The translations under genes were made by a program, and so were the position numbers. DNA of 64,000 nt from Salinisphaera sp049568105. GTDB taxonomy: Bacteria > Pseudomonadota > Gammaproteobacteria > Nevskiales > Salinisphaeraceae. A model generated the notes under the pieces. It ran no database searches. It was given only the letters and a program-made list of their open reading frames with translations, and was not told where the DNA came from. Where the stretch lies: contig NZ_CP145335.1 of NCBI RefSeq assembly GCF_049568105.1, positions 806,001-870,000 of the forward strand, given 5' to 3'. Below, one piece after another: positions 36,257 to 44,559 of this stretch; within the stretch, counting starts at the first letter, position 1, and every line of letters starts with the position of its first letter.

Positions 36257-37640
36257 GGGTCGCGGCTCCCTGGCCGGCCAAGCGGCCGAATACACTACCG
36301 ATGGTCATACCGATACCAGCCAGATAGCCCTGGCCGAGTACATTGCCTGCCATGATTTCGCCGGCGGCATAGATGTTGTCGCTCGGGCGGCCCTCGGCCA
36401 GCTGCATGCGCCCCGTACGATCGACCTTGACCCCCAGATAGGTGAAGGTGATGCCACAGCGCAGCGTATAGGCGTAATAGGGCGGGGTATCGATCGGGCG
36501 TGCCCAGTGCGATTTGGGCGGGTCGATGCCTTCGGTATGGCATTCGTCGTAGATCGTGTGATCGAAGTGACCGACGCTGCAGGCTGCGTTGAACGCATCG
36601 ATCGAGGCACGCACGGTCTCCGGATCGAGCCCGACTTTGTCGGCCAGCGCCTCGATCGTGTCGGCCGACTCCGGGGCGAACACCGACGGCATGAATAGTT
36701 TGATCGATTTGGCATCGATAAACACATGCCCGACCTGGTCCGGCTGGGCGGCGACCAGCCGGCCCCAGATGGCATAACGCTTGGGCCAGAAATCCTCGCC
36801 TTCGTCGTAGAAACGCTGGCCATGGGCGTTGAGCACGACGCCAAACGGTACGCAGTCCAAACGGGTGACGATGCCGCCGTCGAATTTCGGCGCCCGGCCA
36901 TCGATTGCCACGGCATGGCCCTGGGTGGGATCGCCGACCTGGGCAGCGCCCTTGTCTAGCAGCAGACGCAGCAGTTCGCCGCGGTTGTAGGGGGTGCCAC
37001 GAATTAGGAAATTGGCCGCCGCTGGGCCCCAGGCTTCGCTCAGCCATTGGGTGTTGGCCTCGAAGCCGCCGGATGCGGCGACGAAAGCCCGGGCTCGAAG
37101 CGTTTCGCGCCGACCGTTGTATTCGAGGGTGGCGGATTCGAAGCGGCCATCGTCGATGGTCAGATCCACCACTGCGGTGTCGTAGCGAACGTCGACGCCG
37201 AGCGCTTCGGCCGTTCGATACAACGCGTTGAGCAACGTCTTGCCGCCGCCGAGGAAAAAGGCATTGGTTCGTCCGAGCGAAAGCGTACCGCCGAGCGAAG
37301 GCTGGTAGCGCACGCCCTGGGCATACAGAAAATCCCAGAGTTCGGCCGATCGCTCCAGCGTCATGCGCGCCAAGTCTTGGTCGGTATTGCCATCGGTAAC
37401 CCGCAGTAGATCGGCCCAGAACTCATCGACCGGATAGGGACCGGTCAGGATGTCGTTGCCGGCCTCGTGGGCTACGCGCATGTTGCGGGTATGGCGAGTA
37501 TTGCCACCGCGGTAGGGCCGGGGCGCGCGCTCGACGACCAGTACCGAAGCACCGGCCCGGGCGGCCGTGATCGCCGCACAAAGCGCTGCATTGCCACCGC
37601 CGGCGACCAGCACGTCATAGGCCGGATCGCTGCTGCTCAT
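36249..37640 (-). CDS. tcuA: Tricarballylate dehydrogenase-like flavoprotein (TcuA family)
   Basis: The 463-residue FAD enzyme belongs to the fumarate reductase/succinate dehydrogenase flavoprotein fold. It has an N-terminal dinucleotide motif (VLVAGGGNAALCAAITAARAG), the TcuA-like stretch RGGNTRHTRNMRVAH, an active-site region HTIYDECHTEGID, and a C-terminal FAD motif (NIYAAGEIMAGNVLGQGYLAG). TcuA oxidises tricarballylate to cis-aconitate. I use the ATG at 37640 (MSSSDPAYDVLV). The true substrate here is inferred from family and neighbours. It heads the locus on the minus strand. Confidence 0.88.
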   Translation of the reverse strand: MSSSDPAYDVLVAGGGNAALCAAITAARAGASVLVVERAPRPYRGGNTRHTRNMRVAHEAGNDILTGPYPVDEFWADLLRVTDGNTDQDLARMTLERSAELWDFLYAQGVRYQPSLGGTLSLGRTNAFFLGGGKTLLNALYRTAEALGVDVRYDTAVVDLTIDDGRFESATLEYNGRRETLRARAFVAASGGFEANTQWLSEAWGPAAANFLIRGTPYNRGELLRLLLDKGAAQVGDPTQGHAVAIDGRAPKFDGGIVTRLDCVPFGVVLNAHGQRFYDEGEDFWPKRYAIWGRLVAAQPDQVGHVFIDAKSIKLFMPSVFAPESADTIEALADKVGLDPETVRASIDAFNAACSVGHFDHTIYDECHTEGIDPPKSHWARPIDTPPYYAYTLRCGITFTYLGVKVDRTGRMQLAEGRPSDNIYAAGEIMAGNVLGQGYLAGIGMTIGSVFGRLAGQGAATHV

Positions 37641-37684
37641 GTGGGTATCACTCTTGTTACTCCTCCAAGCGTGTTTTATACAAA

Positions 37685-37692
37685 TGTATACA
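37685..37692. promoter_or_regulatory. Operator-like palindrome TGTATACA upstream of tcuA
   Basis: TGTATACA sits 45 nt before the tcuA ATG. On the gene's strand the surrounding sequence is TTTTTTTGTATACATTTGTATA, so a partial second half-site TTGTATA lies 3 nt downstream. It matches the dctP-proximal site at 34299-34306 over about 13 consecutive bases. Confidence 0.65.
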
Positions 37693-38847
37693 AAAAAATA
37701 CAAACCGGATCGCCACGTTACTATCGGCTGATTTAGGCCTTATTCTTTAGGGTCAATGGGTTGGGCAGCCTCTATCGACGATCTGAGTATGTTGACCGTG
37801 GGGATGACATCGTCGGCCTGCGGCCAAAAGCGGCTGCAGCCAAGGTTCGGCCGATCCGCCTGCTCGGCTGAATAGGGCGCCCGTGGCAAGCGATGTCGCA
37901 TCGCAGCCGGCGAGTATGGTCATCCGATAATCAGGGCCGGGACCGCAGGTTGGTCGCTAAGAGCGCGGCGCATTCGCAACGCCTGGCGGGGCCGGGCCGG
38001 ATATCGACTGCCGCCATCGAGGGCAATACTTGCGCAGGCCTTGGCCATAGCGGGTTCGATGCTCAGCCCGGCACGGCAGCTGATTCGGTCATTGCGAGCT
38101 CAGAGTGTGCTCTAGGGCGTTGTCGCATGACGCTCGTCTATTGCGTTAGGCAAGGCACAGGCCGCCGAGCACAGCGGGCCCCACGGTCAAGGCCTGTAAA
38201 GCCGCATGGCGGCCATCCGGCGTGATCGTTCGCTCACATGGCCGGGCCACACAGCGCTCACGATACCTTGGCTTGCCAGCACAGGGCTGCGGGTGCGGCG
38301 ACGTATCTCGTAACGACGCTGTTCAGACATGGTGGGCCTCTGCGCCACACGCGTCCTGACAAACGACGCCGGGCAGCAAGGCGAAGGCGTTGCGCACATG
38401 GGCGATCATGCGCCACGCGACGGCCATCACGCCGTATGGCTGCCGTAGCGTTCCGGTATGTGTGCTTGTTCCTTTGCCCTGGCGGTTCCTAAGAATGGAC
38501 TATGGACGCCGCCCGGCAGCGTGACGCCCCTGGGGCGTGACATGCGGTGATCGCCCCGTGCCGTGCTGACCGCGATGGATTCGCCAGTACCGCGCGCGTA
38601 TACCGCAACGGGCTTTGGGCATGACTGCGTGGACAGGGCCAGTGCGTGATGCGGGCCTATTGATCGCGTGAATCGGTCGCGACCAATGGGCTGCATACTG
38701 CCACGATCCGCGGCATATGCCGGCTAGCGCGCGACGCCGGTGATGCCGCCCGGAAAAATCGACCGATATGCTGGCGTCGCCGGCCGCCGGGCAGTAGCGC
38801 GCCTAGAAGTTGGCGCGGGTCCCGGCGGCCGGCGTATCGAGAACCGC
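37693..38847. other. Gene-free stretch of about 1.15 kb with dispersed-repeat copy
   Basis: No frame on either strand resembles a known protein. The stretch holds repeat copy B (38125-38315), a CTAGGGCG word at 38112 just outside that copy, and a small palindrome ACGCCCC-T-GGGGCGT near 38525. Its texture resembles that of the gene-free stretch at 18.2-19.2 kb, which carries copy A. Confidence 0.5.
38125..38315 (-). repeat. Dispersed repeat, copy B (inverted relative to 18477-18707)
   Basis: On the reverse strand, block 1 (38315 to 38208) and block 2 (38192 to 38125) correspond gap-free to 18477-18584 and 18640-18707. The spacer is only 15 nt here. In this copy block 1 is part of an open frame of about 47 codons starting MSEQRRYEIRRR; in copy A the same frame contains a stop (TAA), so coding is doubtful. 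Confidence 0.75.
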
Positions 38848-39645
38848 CTACCCGGTCGCTGCCGGCAACAGCGCCAGCAGCAAGGCACCGAACACGATTC
38901 GATAGATCGCGAATGCTGTAAAACGATGGGTCTGGATGAAGGTCAGCAGCCATTTCACCGCGATGAAGGCCACGATGGTCGAGACCACGAAGCCGACCGC
39001 GACCGCCGGCCAGTCCACTTGGCCAACCTGGCCATGGTGCACTTTATCGAACAGTTCATAGCCGCTGGCCGCGAACATGGTCGGGATGCCGACCAGGAAT
39101 GCGAACTCGGTGGCTGCGCTGCGGTTGTTGGTGCCGGCCAGCAGGGCGATGAAGATGGTCGCCCCCGAACGCGAGGTGCCCGGAAACAGGCCGGCAACCA
39201 TCTGGGCCAGGCCGACGAGAATCGCCACGGTCCAGGTGATCTTGGACGATTCCGGTCGCCGCGCGGCAATCTGTTCGGCGGCGATCATCCAGATACCGCC
39301 GATAATCAGCGCCCAGGCTACGCCGTGTAGCTCGGTAGGCAGTTGGAAGCCCATCTTTACCGCGATCAGCCCGAGCACGGCCGTGATCAGAAACGCCACA
39401 GCCAGTTTGGCCAGGTAATCGCGCTGCTCCGGCTGGCGCCAGTTGGCGAACAACGACACCAGACGGTGCCGGTAGATCAGGCAAACCGCCAGAATGGCGC
39501 CCGCCTGGATGACGATGTTGAACAGGTCCGAACGCTGTCCCAGCCAGCGTTCGGCGATCAACAGATGTCCGGTACTGGAAATCGGCAGAAATTCGGTAAT
39601 GCCTTCGATGATTCCCAGCAGGGTAACGTTGAGCAGGTCGACCAA
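38848..39645 (-). CDS. uppP: Undecaprenyl-diphosphatase (BacA/UppP)
   Basis: The enzyme recycles the lipid carrier of peptidoglycan synthesis by removing a phosphate from undecaprenyl diphosphate. The 265-residue multi-pass protein has both family motifs: GITEFLPISSTGHLLIAERW near the N-terminus and GLFPGTSRSGATIF in the middle. The start codon appears to be TTG at 39645, with TTTGAGGG about 7 nt upstream; no better in-frame start fits the N-terminal motif. Confidence 0.95.
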   Translation of the reverse strand: MVDLLNVTLLGIIEGITEFLPISSTGHLLIAERWLGQRSDLFNIVIQAGAILAVCLIYRHRLVSLFANWRQPEQRDYLAKLAVAFLITAVLGLIAVKMGFQLPTELHGVAWALIIGGIWMIAAEQIAARRPESSKITWTVAILVGLAQMVAGLFPGTSRSGATIFIALLAGTNNRSAATEFAFLVGIPTMFAASGYELFDKVHHGQVGQVDWPAVAVGFVVSTIVAFIAVKWLLTFIQTHRFTAFAIYRIVFGALLLALLPAATG

Positions 39646-39709
39646 GACTTCGCCCTCAAAAAAGCCAACAGCTTACCTGAGCTGACCGGGTGGGCGTTAA
39701 AACGGCGAC

Positions 39710-40483
39710 TCATGCGCTCAGGCGGACTGCCGGCTCGGGGGCTGGCGAGTCGCTACCCAGAAAATGCCGCGCATAGCGCGGCGAGATGCGGGCCACATCC
39801 AGATGCATGAATACATCGGCGACGCCGAAACTCGGATCGTGACAGGGCGGGCCGCCGACCCGGGCACCGAGCCGTAGATAAGCCTTGATCAGTGGGGGTA
39901 GGCGCACGCTTTTCGGTAACCGACCGGATCCCGGCGGCAACGTCTGCCGGGGAACCACGCGACGACTGGTCGGCAGCGGCTGGCGGGCCAGGATATCGCG
40001 GCAGATCGCCTGGGCTCGGTCGAGGCCGTCGCGCAGGTCGATGCTTGCGCAGCCAATCAGGTGGTCGTAATCGTCGGCCCGGATCAGATCGGCCAGACCG
40101 TGCCAGAGCATCGCGATCGCGGCGCCGCTGCGAAAAGCCGGGGCCACGCAGGTTCGCCCGATCTCCAGAAAACGGCCCGGACGCGCGAGCACCCGATCGA
40201 TGTCGAATTCGGCGGCAGAATAGAAACCGCCGGCCGCGATCGCGGCTTCGTGGGTGAGGATGCGCGTACTGGCTACGGCCTGGTCGGTGGCGGCTTCGCG
40301 CACGATCAAGTGTAGACAGAAGTCGTCCAGCGCATCGCGTTCCTGTCCGATAGGGGCGCCCATTTCTTCGATGAACACGCGGTGGCGCAGTGCCAGGCTG
40401 GCGTCGATATCCTGTTCGTTCTGGGCAAAGCTGTAATAGAAGCCGCGCGGGCGCGCGCTTGGGATGCGTCGGGCAAGCGACAT
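39710..40483 (-). CDS. OlsB-like N-acyltransferase (ornithine-lipid type, GNAT fold)
   Basis: The 257-residue protein matches the OlsB/hemolysin-like acyltransferase pattern: LRHRVFIEEMGAP, DDFCLHLIVREAATDQ, FLEIGRTCVAPAFRSGAAI, GCASIDLRDG, and a C-terminal LPPLIKAYLRLGARVGGPP. OlsB transfers a 3-hydroxyacyl group from ACP to ornithine, the first step to phosphorus-free ornithine lipids. The ATG at 40483 (MSLARRIPSARP) is used. The O-acylating partner (olsA) is not adjacent. A decayed phospholipid methyltransferase lies divergent upstream. Confidence 0.75.
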   Translation of the reverse strand: MSLARRIPSARPRGFYYSFAQNEQDIDASLALRHRVFIEEMGAPIGQERDALDDFCLHLIVREAATDQAVASTRILTHEAAIAAGGFYSAAEFDIDRVLARPGRFLEIGRTCVAPAFRSGAAIAMLWHGLADLIRADDYDHLIGCASIDLRDGLDRAQAICRDILARQPLPTSRRVVPRQTLPPGSGRLPKSVRLPPLIKAYLRLGARVGGPPCHDPSFGVADVFMHLDVARISPRYARHFLGSDSPAPEPAVRLSA

Positions 40484-40692
40484 GGCAAGCCTCCAGAGAC
40501 TGGATGAAACGGCCTGATTGTCGAGCCGGTGTGTGATGTTCGGATGACCGTTCGATGACTGCCGCGTGACCGCTGACCGCAGCGCTACGACGGGGCAGTA
40601 CGGGAGGTGCTCGGGCGTCACTCGCCGGTCATGAATGGCTGCTATGTCTGATTAAAACCAATGCTTTAGCGCCGAATATGTTGGGTCTAACG

Positions 40693-41252
40693 CTGCTATG
40701 GCGGCTGTCGCTGGCTCGGCCGTGCCAGATCGCGACCTGGGCTTTCAGCGGGTGGGCCGTTGCAGAAGCTCTGGCCGAGGCGGTCGCTACGCCGGCCGTC
40801 GATAGCACGATCGTGGCACTCGGGCGGGGGCCGGCCCGGTAACCGAGGCCTTGCTGGCATCCGGACTTGCCCGGCAGTGGTTAGGTATCGTCGAGGCCGA
40901 TCCCGAGTGGCGGCGTATCTGCGGCAACGTTGCGGCCGCGACATCGTTGCCCGTGCCGATGCCAAGGGCACTGGAATATTTGTTCGAGGCACGCCGTATC
41001 GACCGTATTGCCAATGTGGTCTCGATCCTGCCGATCCTGCATTTCGGGCGTAAGGCCCAACGTGCGGTACTTGACGACTGTTTCACGCGAGCCGTAGCCG
41101 GGACGAGTTTGATGCCGATCACCGATCTGCCCGGTTCGCCAGTGCGTCAGTATCAACTGCGTACCTGGAGCTATGGTGCGACACGCCATGATCGAATTAT
41201 GAACAGTGGGCCTGCGGCCACGCTATGGCAATACCGACCATTTGGCGCCTAG
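40693..41252 (+). pseudogene. Decayed phospholipid N-methyltransferase (PmtA-like)
   Basis: Two reading frames together resemble a PmtA-type methyltransferase. The first reads VAEALAEAVATPAVDSTIVALG (about 40759-40825). After a frameshift in a G-rich run (about 40820-40840) the second reads GPVTEALLASGLARQWLGIV, then IVEADPEWRRIC, VVSILPILHFGRKAQRAVLDD and ATLWQYRPF. These correspond to the SAM-binding motif I region, the acidic motif II, the VxSxLP motif and the C-terminal W-xYR end. The SAM-binding GxGxG is destroyed by the shift and no good start codon is present. The enzyme would have methylated phosphatidylethanolamine. The assignment rests on motif order read by eye. Confidence 0.65.
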
Positions 41253-41599
41253 ACCGGGCCGGAGGCCACGACTATGGCGGGTCGTGATAGGCGCGGGTCG
41301 GCCGCCTGGCAGCATGCGATGGCGCGTCTGGCGCAAGTTGCAAGGGTGTTGTCGTGGCCCGAGCCACGAATGGCGACTGCGGGGAGGGTCTTTCGAGCGC
41401 GCCAGGTGAGGGATGCCAGGATCTGGCTGGCAGGGCCCGCGCAACAGCTCGGGTCTGCGGTTTTCGGTCAGCGGCTGGCCAGACAGCGACCAAACAGATC
41501 GGCTATGCCGTAGACCTGGCCGCGGTCCAATCAAATTGTCGGCATTCGGGGGCCGATGTGCGGCACAGGGGCTGGCTGCAAAACCGCCCCTGGCAGGCG
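41253..41599. other. Gene-free stretch of about 350 nt
   Basis: Between the methyltransferase remnant and the end of ectC no frame resembles a known protein on either strand, and the long plus-strand frame beginning here runs antisense through ectC. I see no hairpin with a T-tract and no repeat. Confidence 0.4.
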
Positions 41600-42001
41600 C
41601 TAGCGTTGGATAACGGAACCGTCGTCATCCAGCAGCGGGTAGCTGCCTTGTTCGTCGTGCGATTCCGGACCGACCAGCGACGGCGAGAAGGCACAGATCA
41701 CGGTCATGCCTTTTTCGCTAGACAGGATGTGCTGCTGGTGTTTATCCAGGGCATACAGAACACCGGGCTTGAGCTCCCATTCACCGCCTTCGGTCAGGTC
41801 CTGGATCTTGCCTTCACCCTCGATGCACAGCACGGTCTCCTTGTGATTCTTGTACCACATATGGAGTTCCTTGCCGGGCTTAATATAGGTCTCGTGCAAG
41901 GAGTGGCCCATACCGTCGGCGCGCAGCGTATAGCGTCGACTGATCCACTTATCGTCTTCGACGGCATCGTTCTCGGCATCTTCGTGAGTACGAATGAGCA
42001 T
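41600..42001 (-). CDS. ectC: Ectoine synthase homologue, standing alone
   Basis: EctC closes N-gamma-acetyl-diaminobutyrate to the compatible solute ectoine. The 133-residue cupin starts MLIRTHEDAENDAVED and keeps the metal ligands of the family: Glu61 in VLCIEGEGKI, and Tyr83 and His91 in VLYALDKHQQHIL. It also has the ending FSPSLVGPESHDEQGSYPL. AGGGAG lies shortly upstream of the ATG. No ectA, ectB, ectD or ask_ect gene is nearby. It therefore either works with genes elsewhere or is a solitary EctC, which in some bacteria uses externally supplied precursor. Confidence 0.85.
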   Translation of the reverse strand: MLIRTHEDAENDAVEDDKWISRRYTLRADGMGHSLHETYIKPGKELHMWYKNHKETVLCIEGEGKIQDLTEGGEWELKPGVLYALDKHQQHILSSEKGMTVICAFSPSLVGPESHDEQGSYPLLDDDGSVIQR

Positions 42002-42521
42002 GGCGTGATCTCCCTTCAACGCAATAAACTGAAAAACCCGGTTCGCGAGTGGCCGATCGCCGGTCGCGGCTGGCAGACCGGGCAACCCCAAGGCCCGCGC
42101 GCCTGGCGCGCGATCGCCATGGACTGGGTCGAGTTGTACAGAAGTGCAACATGCATCAGTGGTTCAGGGTATGAGTATCTTCACGTAAACCGCATATTCA
42201 CATTGGGGGCACTGACCGTTCCGGCGACCCGGCTGCGACTGGATTCGCCGAACCCGTCGAGTGCTATCGCCCGTCAATAATGAGGTCGCTAGGGGCGGAC
42301 AATCGAGTTGGCAACGAAGGCGGCCTATGCATGCCTATTTCCACCAATGGTCAGCCGCCCACAGGCCGCAAAGGCGGCAGCATGCGGCGGCAGCCGGCTT
42401 GGCCCCATAGTGTCGATGGCTGAGTTTTTGAAACTGCCGGCCGACCTATGCGGATAAATACGGGTTTTGTGTTGATCAACACTTGCTAGCATAACCAACT
42501 GGTATGCAAGCGGTAGAAGCG
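42002..42521. promoter_or_regulatory. Divergent intergenic region, ectC / FixJ-type regulator
   Basis: About 500 nt without a gene. It contains the ectC promoter region on the reverse strand (not resolved) and, near its right end, the palindrome listed at 42469-42482. No protein-like frame was found. Confidence 0.35.
42469..42482. promoter_or_regulatory. Perfect 14-bp palindrome upstream of FixJ-type regulator
   Basis: GTGTTGATCAACAC is fully self-complementary and lies 22-53 nt before the possible starts of the response regulator gene. It is in an AT-richer patch (TTTTGTGTTGATC). This is a likely operator, perhaps autoregulatory. It does not have the TTGAT-N4-ATCAA spacing of an FNR box. 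Confidence 0.5.
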
Positions 42522-43169
42522 ATGGAACCGCTGGTCCACATCGTTGATGATGACGACGCAGTGCGTGACTCGATCCGGTCTTTGCTGGATTCGATTCATG
42601 TGCCCAGTATTGATTACGCCACGGGACGGTCCTTCGTTGAACGCGAGCGCGATATACGCCCCGGTTGCGTGCTTCTGGATCTGCGCATTCCGGATATGAG
42701 CGGTTTAGAGATCCAGCGCAATCTCACCAACGAAGCGCCGCATCTACCAGTCATCTTCATGACCGGCTATGCCGATGTCGAAGTCTCGGTATCGGCGATG
42801 CGCGAAGGCGCGGCCGATTTTCTGACCAAGCCGGTCAACGCCGAAATGCTGCTGGCCGATGTACGTAACGCGATCGAGCGAAGCCGCGAGATCCTGTCGG
42901 CGCAACAGCATTGTGAAAGCGTATGCGCGCGGCTATCGCTGCTGACACCGCGCGAAGCCGATGTGCTCGAAGAAGTCGTGGCAGGCTGGTCCAACAAGCA
43001 TATCGCGCGCCGGCTGGGCATCAGCCCCAAGACGGTCGAGCTGCATCGGGCCAACGTCATGCACAAAATGCGGGCAGGCTCGCTGGCCGAGCTCGTGCGA
43101 TTGCATCTGACCGCGACTGGCCAGGCCGCCAGCGACTCACGCAACCGCGGCCCGGATCGCCGCGCCTAG
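42504..43169 (+). CDS. FixJ/NarL-type response regulator
   Basis: The 221-residue protein has a FixJ-like receiver (VHIVDDDDAVRDSIRSLL, phospho-acceptor Asp in CVLLDLRIPDMSG, Lys in FLTKPVNAEML) and a C-terminal LuxR-type helix-turn-helix (LTPREADVLEEVVAGWSNKHIARRL, SPKTVELHRANVMHKM, both cited in part). An ATG at 42522 (MEPLVHIVDD), with GGTAGAAG in front, is an equally plausible start giving 215 residues. The PAS kinase gene is convergent downstream, so the two probably form a pair. Confidence 0.9.
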   Translation: MQAVEAMEPLVHIVDDDDAVRDSIRSLLDSIHVPSIDYATGRSFVERERDIRPGCVLLDLRIPDMSGLEIQRNLTNEAPHLPVIFMTGYADVEVSVSAMREGAADFLTKPVNAEMLLADVRNAIERSREILSAQQHCESVCARLSLLTPREADVLEEVVAGWSNKHIARRLGISPKTVELHRANVMHKMRAGSLAELVRLHLTATGQAASDSRNRGPDRRA

Positions 43170-43422
43170 AAGGCTCTAGATTGTCGTTCGAGGGCTGTCT
43201 CATGGGGTGGCTTTATCGAACGTGGTGTTGCCATAGGCCTAGGCGCGATTGATCGACGCGGGCGCTCGCCCAGCGCGACCCAAATGGCCGTTGACCTGCT
43301 AAAGGCGGCCGGTCGCGCCGGTAAACCGCACGCGAATTCATCGAAAATCGAGCAAGCGGCCCGTTGCCTATCCCAGTATTGTCGGGCCGGCAGTGCTCAG
43401 CGGCGGCCACCGCTGAGCCGAG

Positions 43423-44559
43423 CTAAGCCGCGGTTTCGTCCTTGGACTCTTCGGCGATCGGCAGTTCGAGTACGAAACCGGCGCCTTCCTCGCGATCGGT
43501 TTCGACCCAGAGTTGGCCGCCGTGTCGCTCGGCCAGTGCCCGGCTGATTGAAAGCCCCATGCCCATGCCGTCGCTCTTGCTGGTTTCAAAGGCCTTGAAG
43601 ATCGAGGTCAGGGTCTGTTCGGGAATGCCACAGCCGGTATCGCATATGCGCACGCGGATCGTTTCTTCGGTGGTATCCAGATCGACGGTCAACACCCGCT
43701 TGTTGCAATCGGCCATCGCATCGATGGCGTTGGTCATCAGGTTAACCAGGATCTGTTCGATCTGGGCTTGGTCACCACGCACGCTCGGCACCGTATCTTC
43801 GATAGCCAACCGGACGTCGACATCCATCTCCCGCGCCCGGCGTTCGACCAGGCCCAGGCTATCCCGGACCACCTGCTGTAGATCGAATCGACGAAAATGG
43901 TTGTTGCCCACGCCGATCATGTTGCGGGCGTTGGCCACCACCCGGTTGGCGCGTTCGGTCTGCTCGCTGATCTGAGTGATGATGGCGACGACATCGTCTT
44001 GGGCCGAGTCGCGGCGCAGCATCCGAATCGCGGCGTTGGCATAATTGCTGATAGCGGCCAATGGTTGGCGTACTTCATGCGCGAGACCGGCGGCCATTTC
44101 GCCGAGTTTGGCCATGCGCTGGAGATTGATCAGGCGGTCGTTTTCCTGTTCCTCGGCGGTCTGTTGGGGTTCGATGGCCAGCGTTTCGAGCTCATTGAAC
44201 AGCACGAAGGCGCCGCTGACTCCGGCATCGGTGACATAGGGCACGACCTGCAGCCGCAGGCGCTCGGTCGCCCCGCAGTTGTTGGCACAGTCCAGCCGGG
44301 CTCGCAGCGCTGTCTCGCGGGCCATCGAGGTTTCCAGATACTGGTCGACGGCCGGCGAACAGACGCCCTGAAAGAAGCTGCCCGCCGTTGCACCGGTCTC
44401 GGGCGCGCCGAAGCGTCGCTTAAACGCCGTATTGGTCAACTCGAAACGCCGTTCGTTGTCGACATAGGCCACCGCAGCCGAGGTGAAGTCGGCAAGCAGC
44501 TGCAGTTGTTCGCGCAACGAACTGGCGCGAGCATCAATCACATCTTCGGCGGGCGACAT
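43423..44559 (-). CDS. Soluble PAS-domain sensor histidine kinase
   Basis: The 378-residue cytoplasmic kinase has an N-terminal PAS-like domain (LLADFTSAAVAYVDNERRFELTN). A short helical linker follows, then a HisKA region (MAAGLAHEVRQPLAAISNYAN) and an ATPase domain (NLMTNAIDAMADCNKRV, ICDTGCGIPEQ, GMGMGLSISRAL). The architecture resembles the FixL/DctB/TodS-type kinases that partner FixJ-like regulators. No membrane helix is present, so the signal is intracellular. It is convergent with the regulator at 42504-43169. Confidence 0.9.
   Translation of the reverse strand: MSPAEDVIDARASSLREQLQLLADFTSAAVAYVDNERRFELTNTAFKRRFGAPETGATAGSFFQGVCSPAVDQYLETSMARETALRARLDCANNCGATERLRLQVVPYVTDAGVSGAFVLFNELETLAIEPQQTAEEQENDRLINLQRMAKLGEMAAGLAHEVRQPLAAISNYANAAIRMLRRDSAQDDVVAIITQISEQTERANRVVANARNMIGVGNNHFRRFDLQQVVRDSLGLVERRAREMDVDVRLAIEDTVPSVRGDQAQIEQILVNLMTNAIDAMADCNKRVLTVDLDTTEETIRVRICDTGCGIPEQTLTSIFKAFETSKSDGMGMGLSISRALAERHGGQLWVETDREEGAGFVLELPIAEESKDETAA

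Noticed and set aside
41354..42280. A 308-codon forward frame
   Set aside because: Most of it is antisense to ectC, whose cupin motifs are clear; the remainder is low in family-like residues.
42469..42482. FNR/ANR box at the palindrome
   Set aside because: The half-sites TTGAT and ATCAA overlap instead of being separated by four bases, so the spacing is wrong for FNR.
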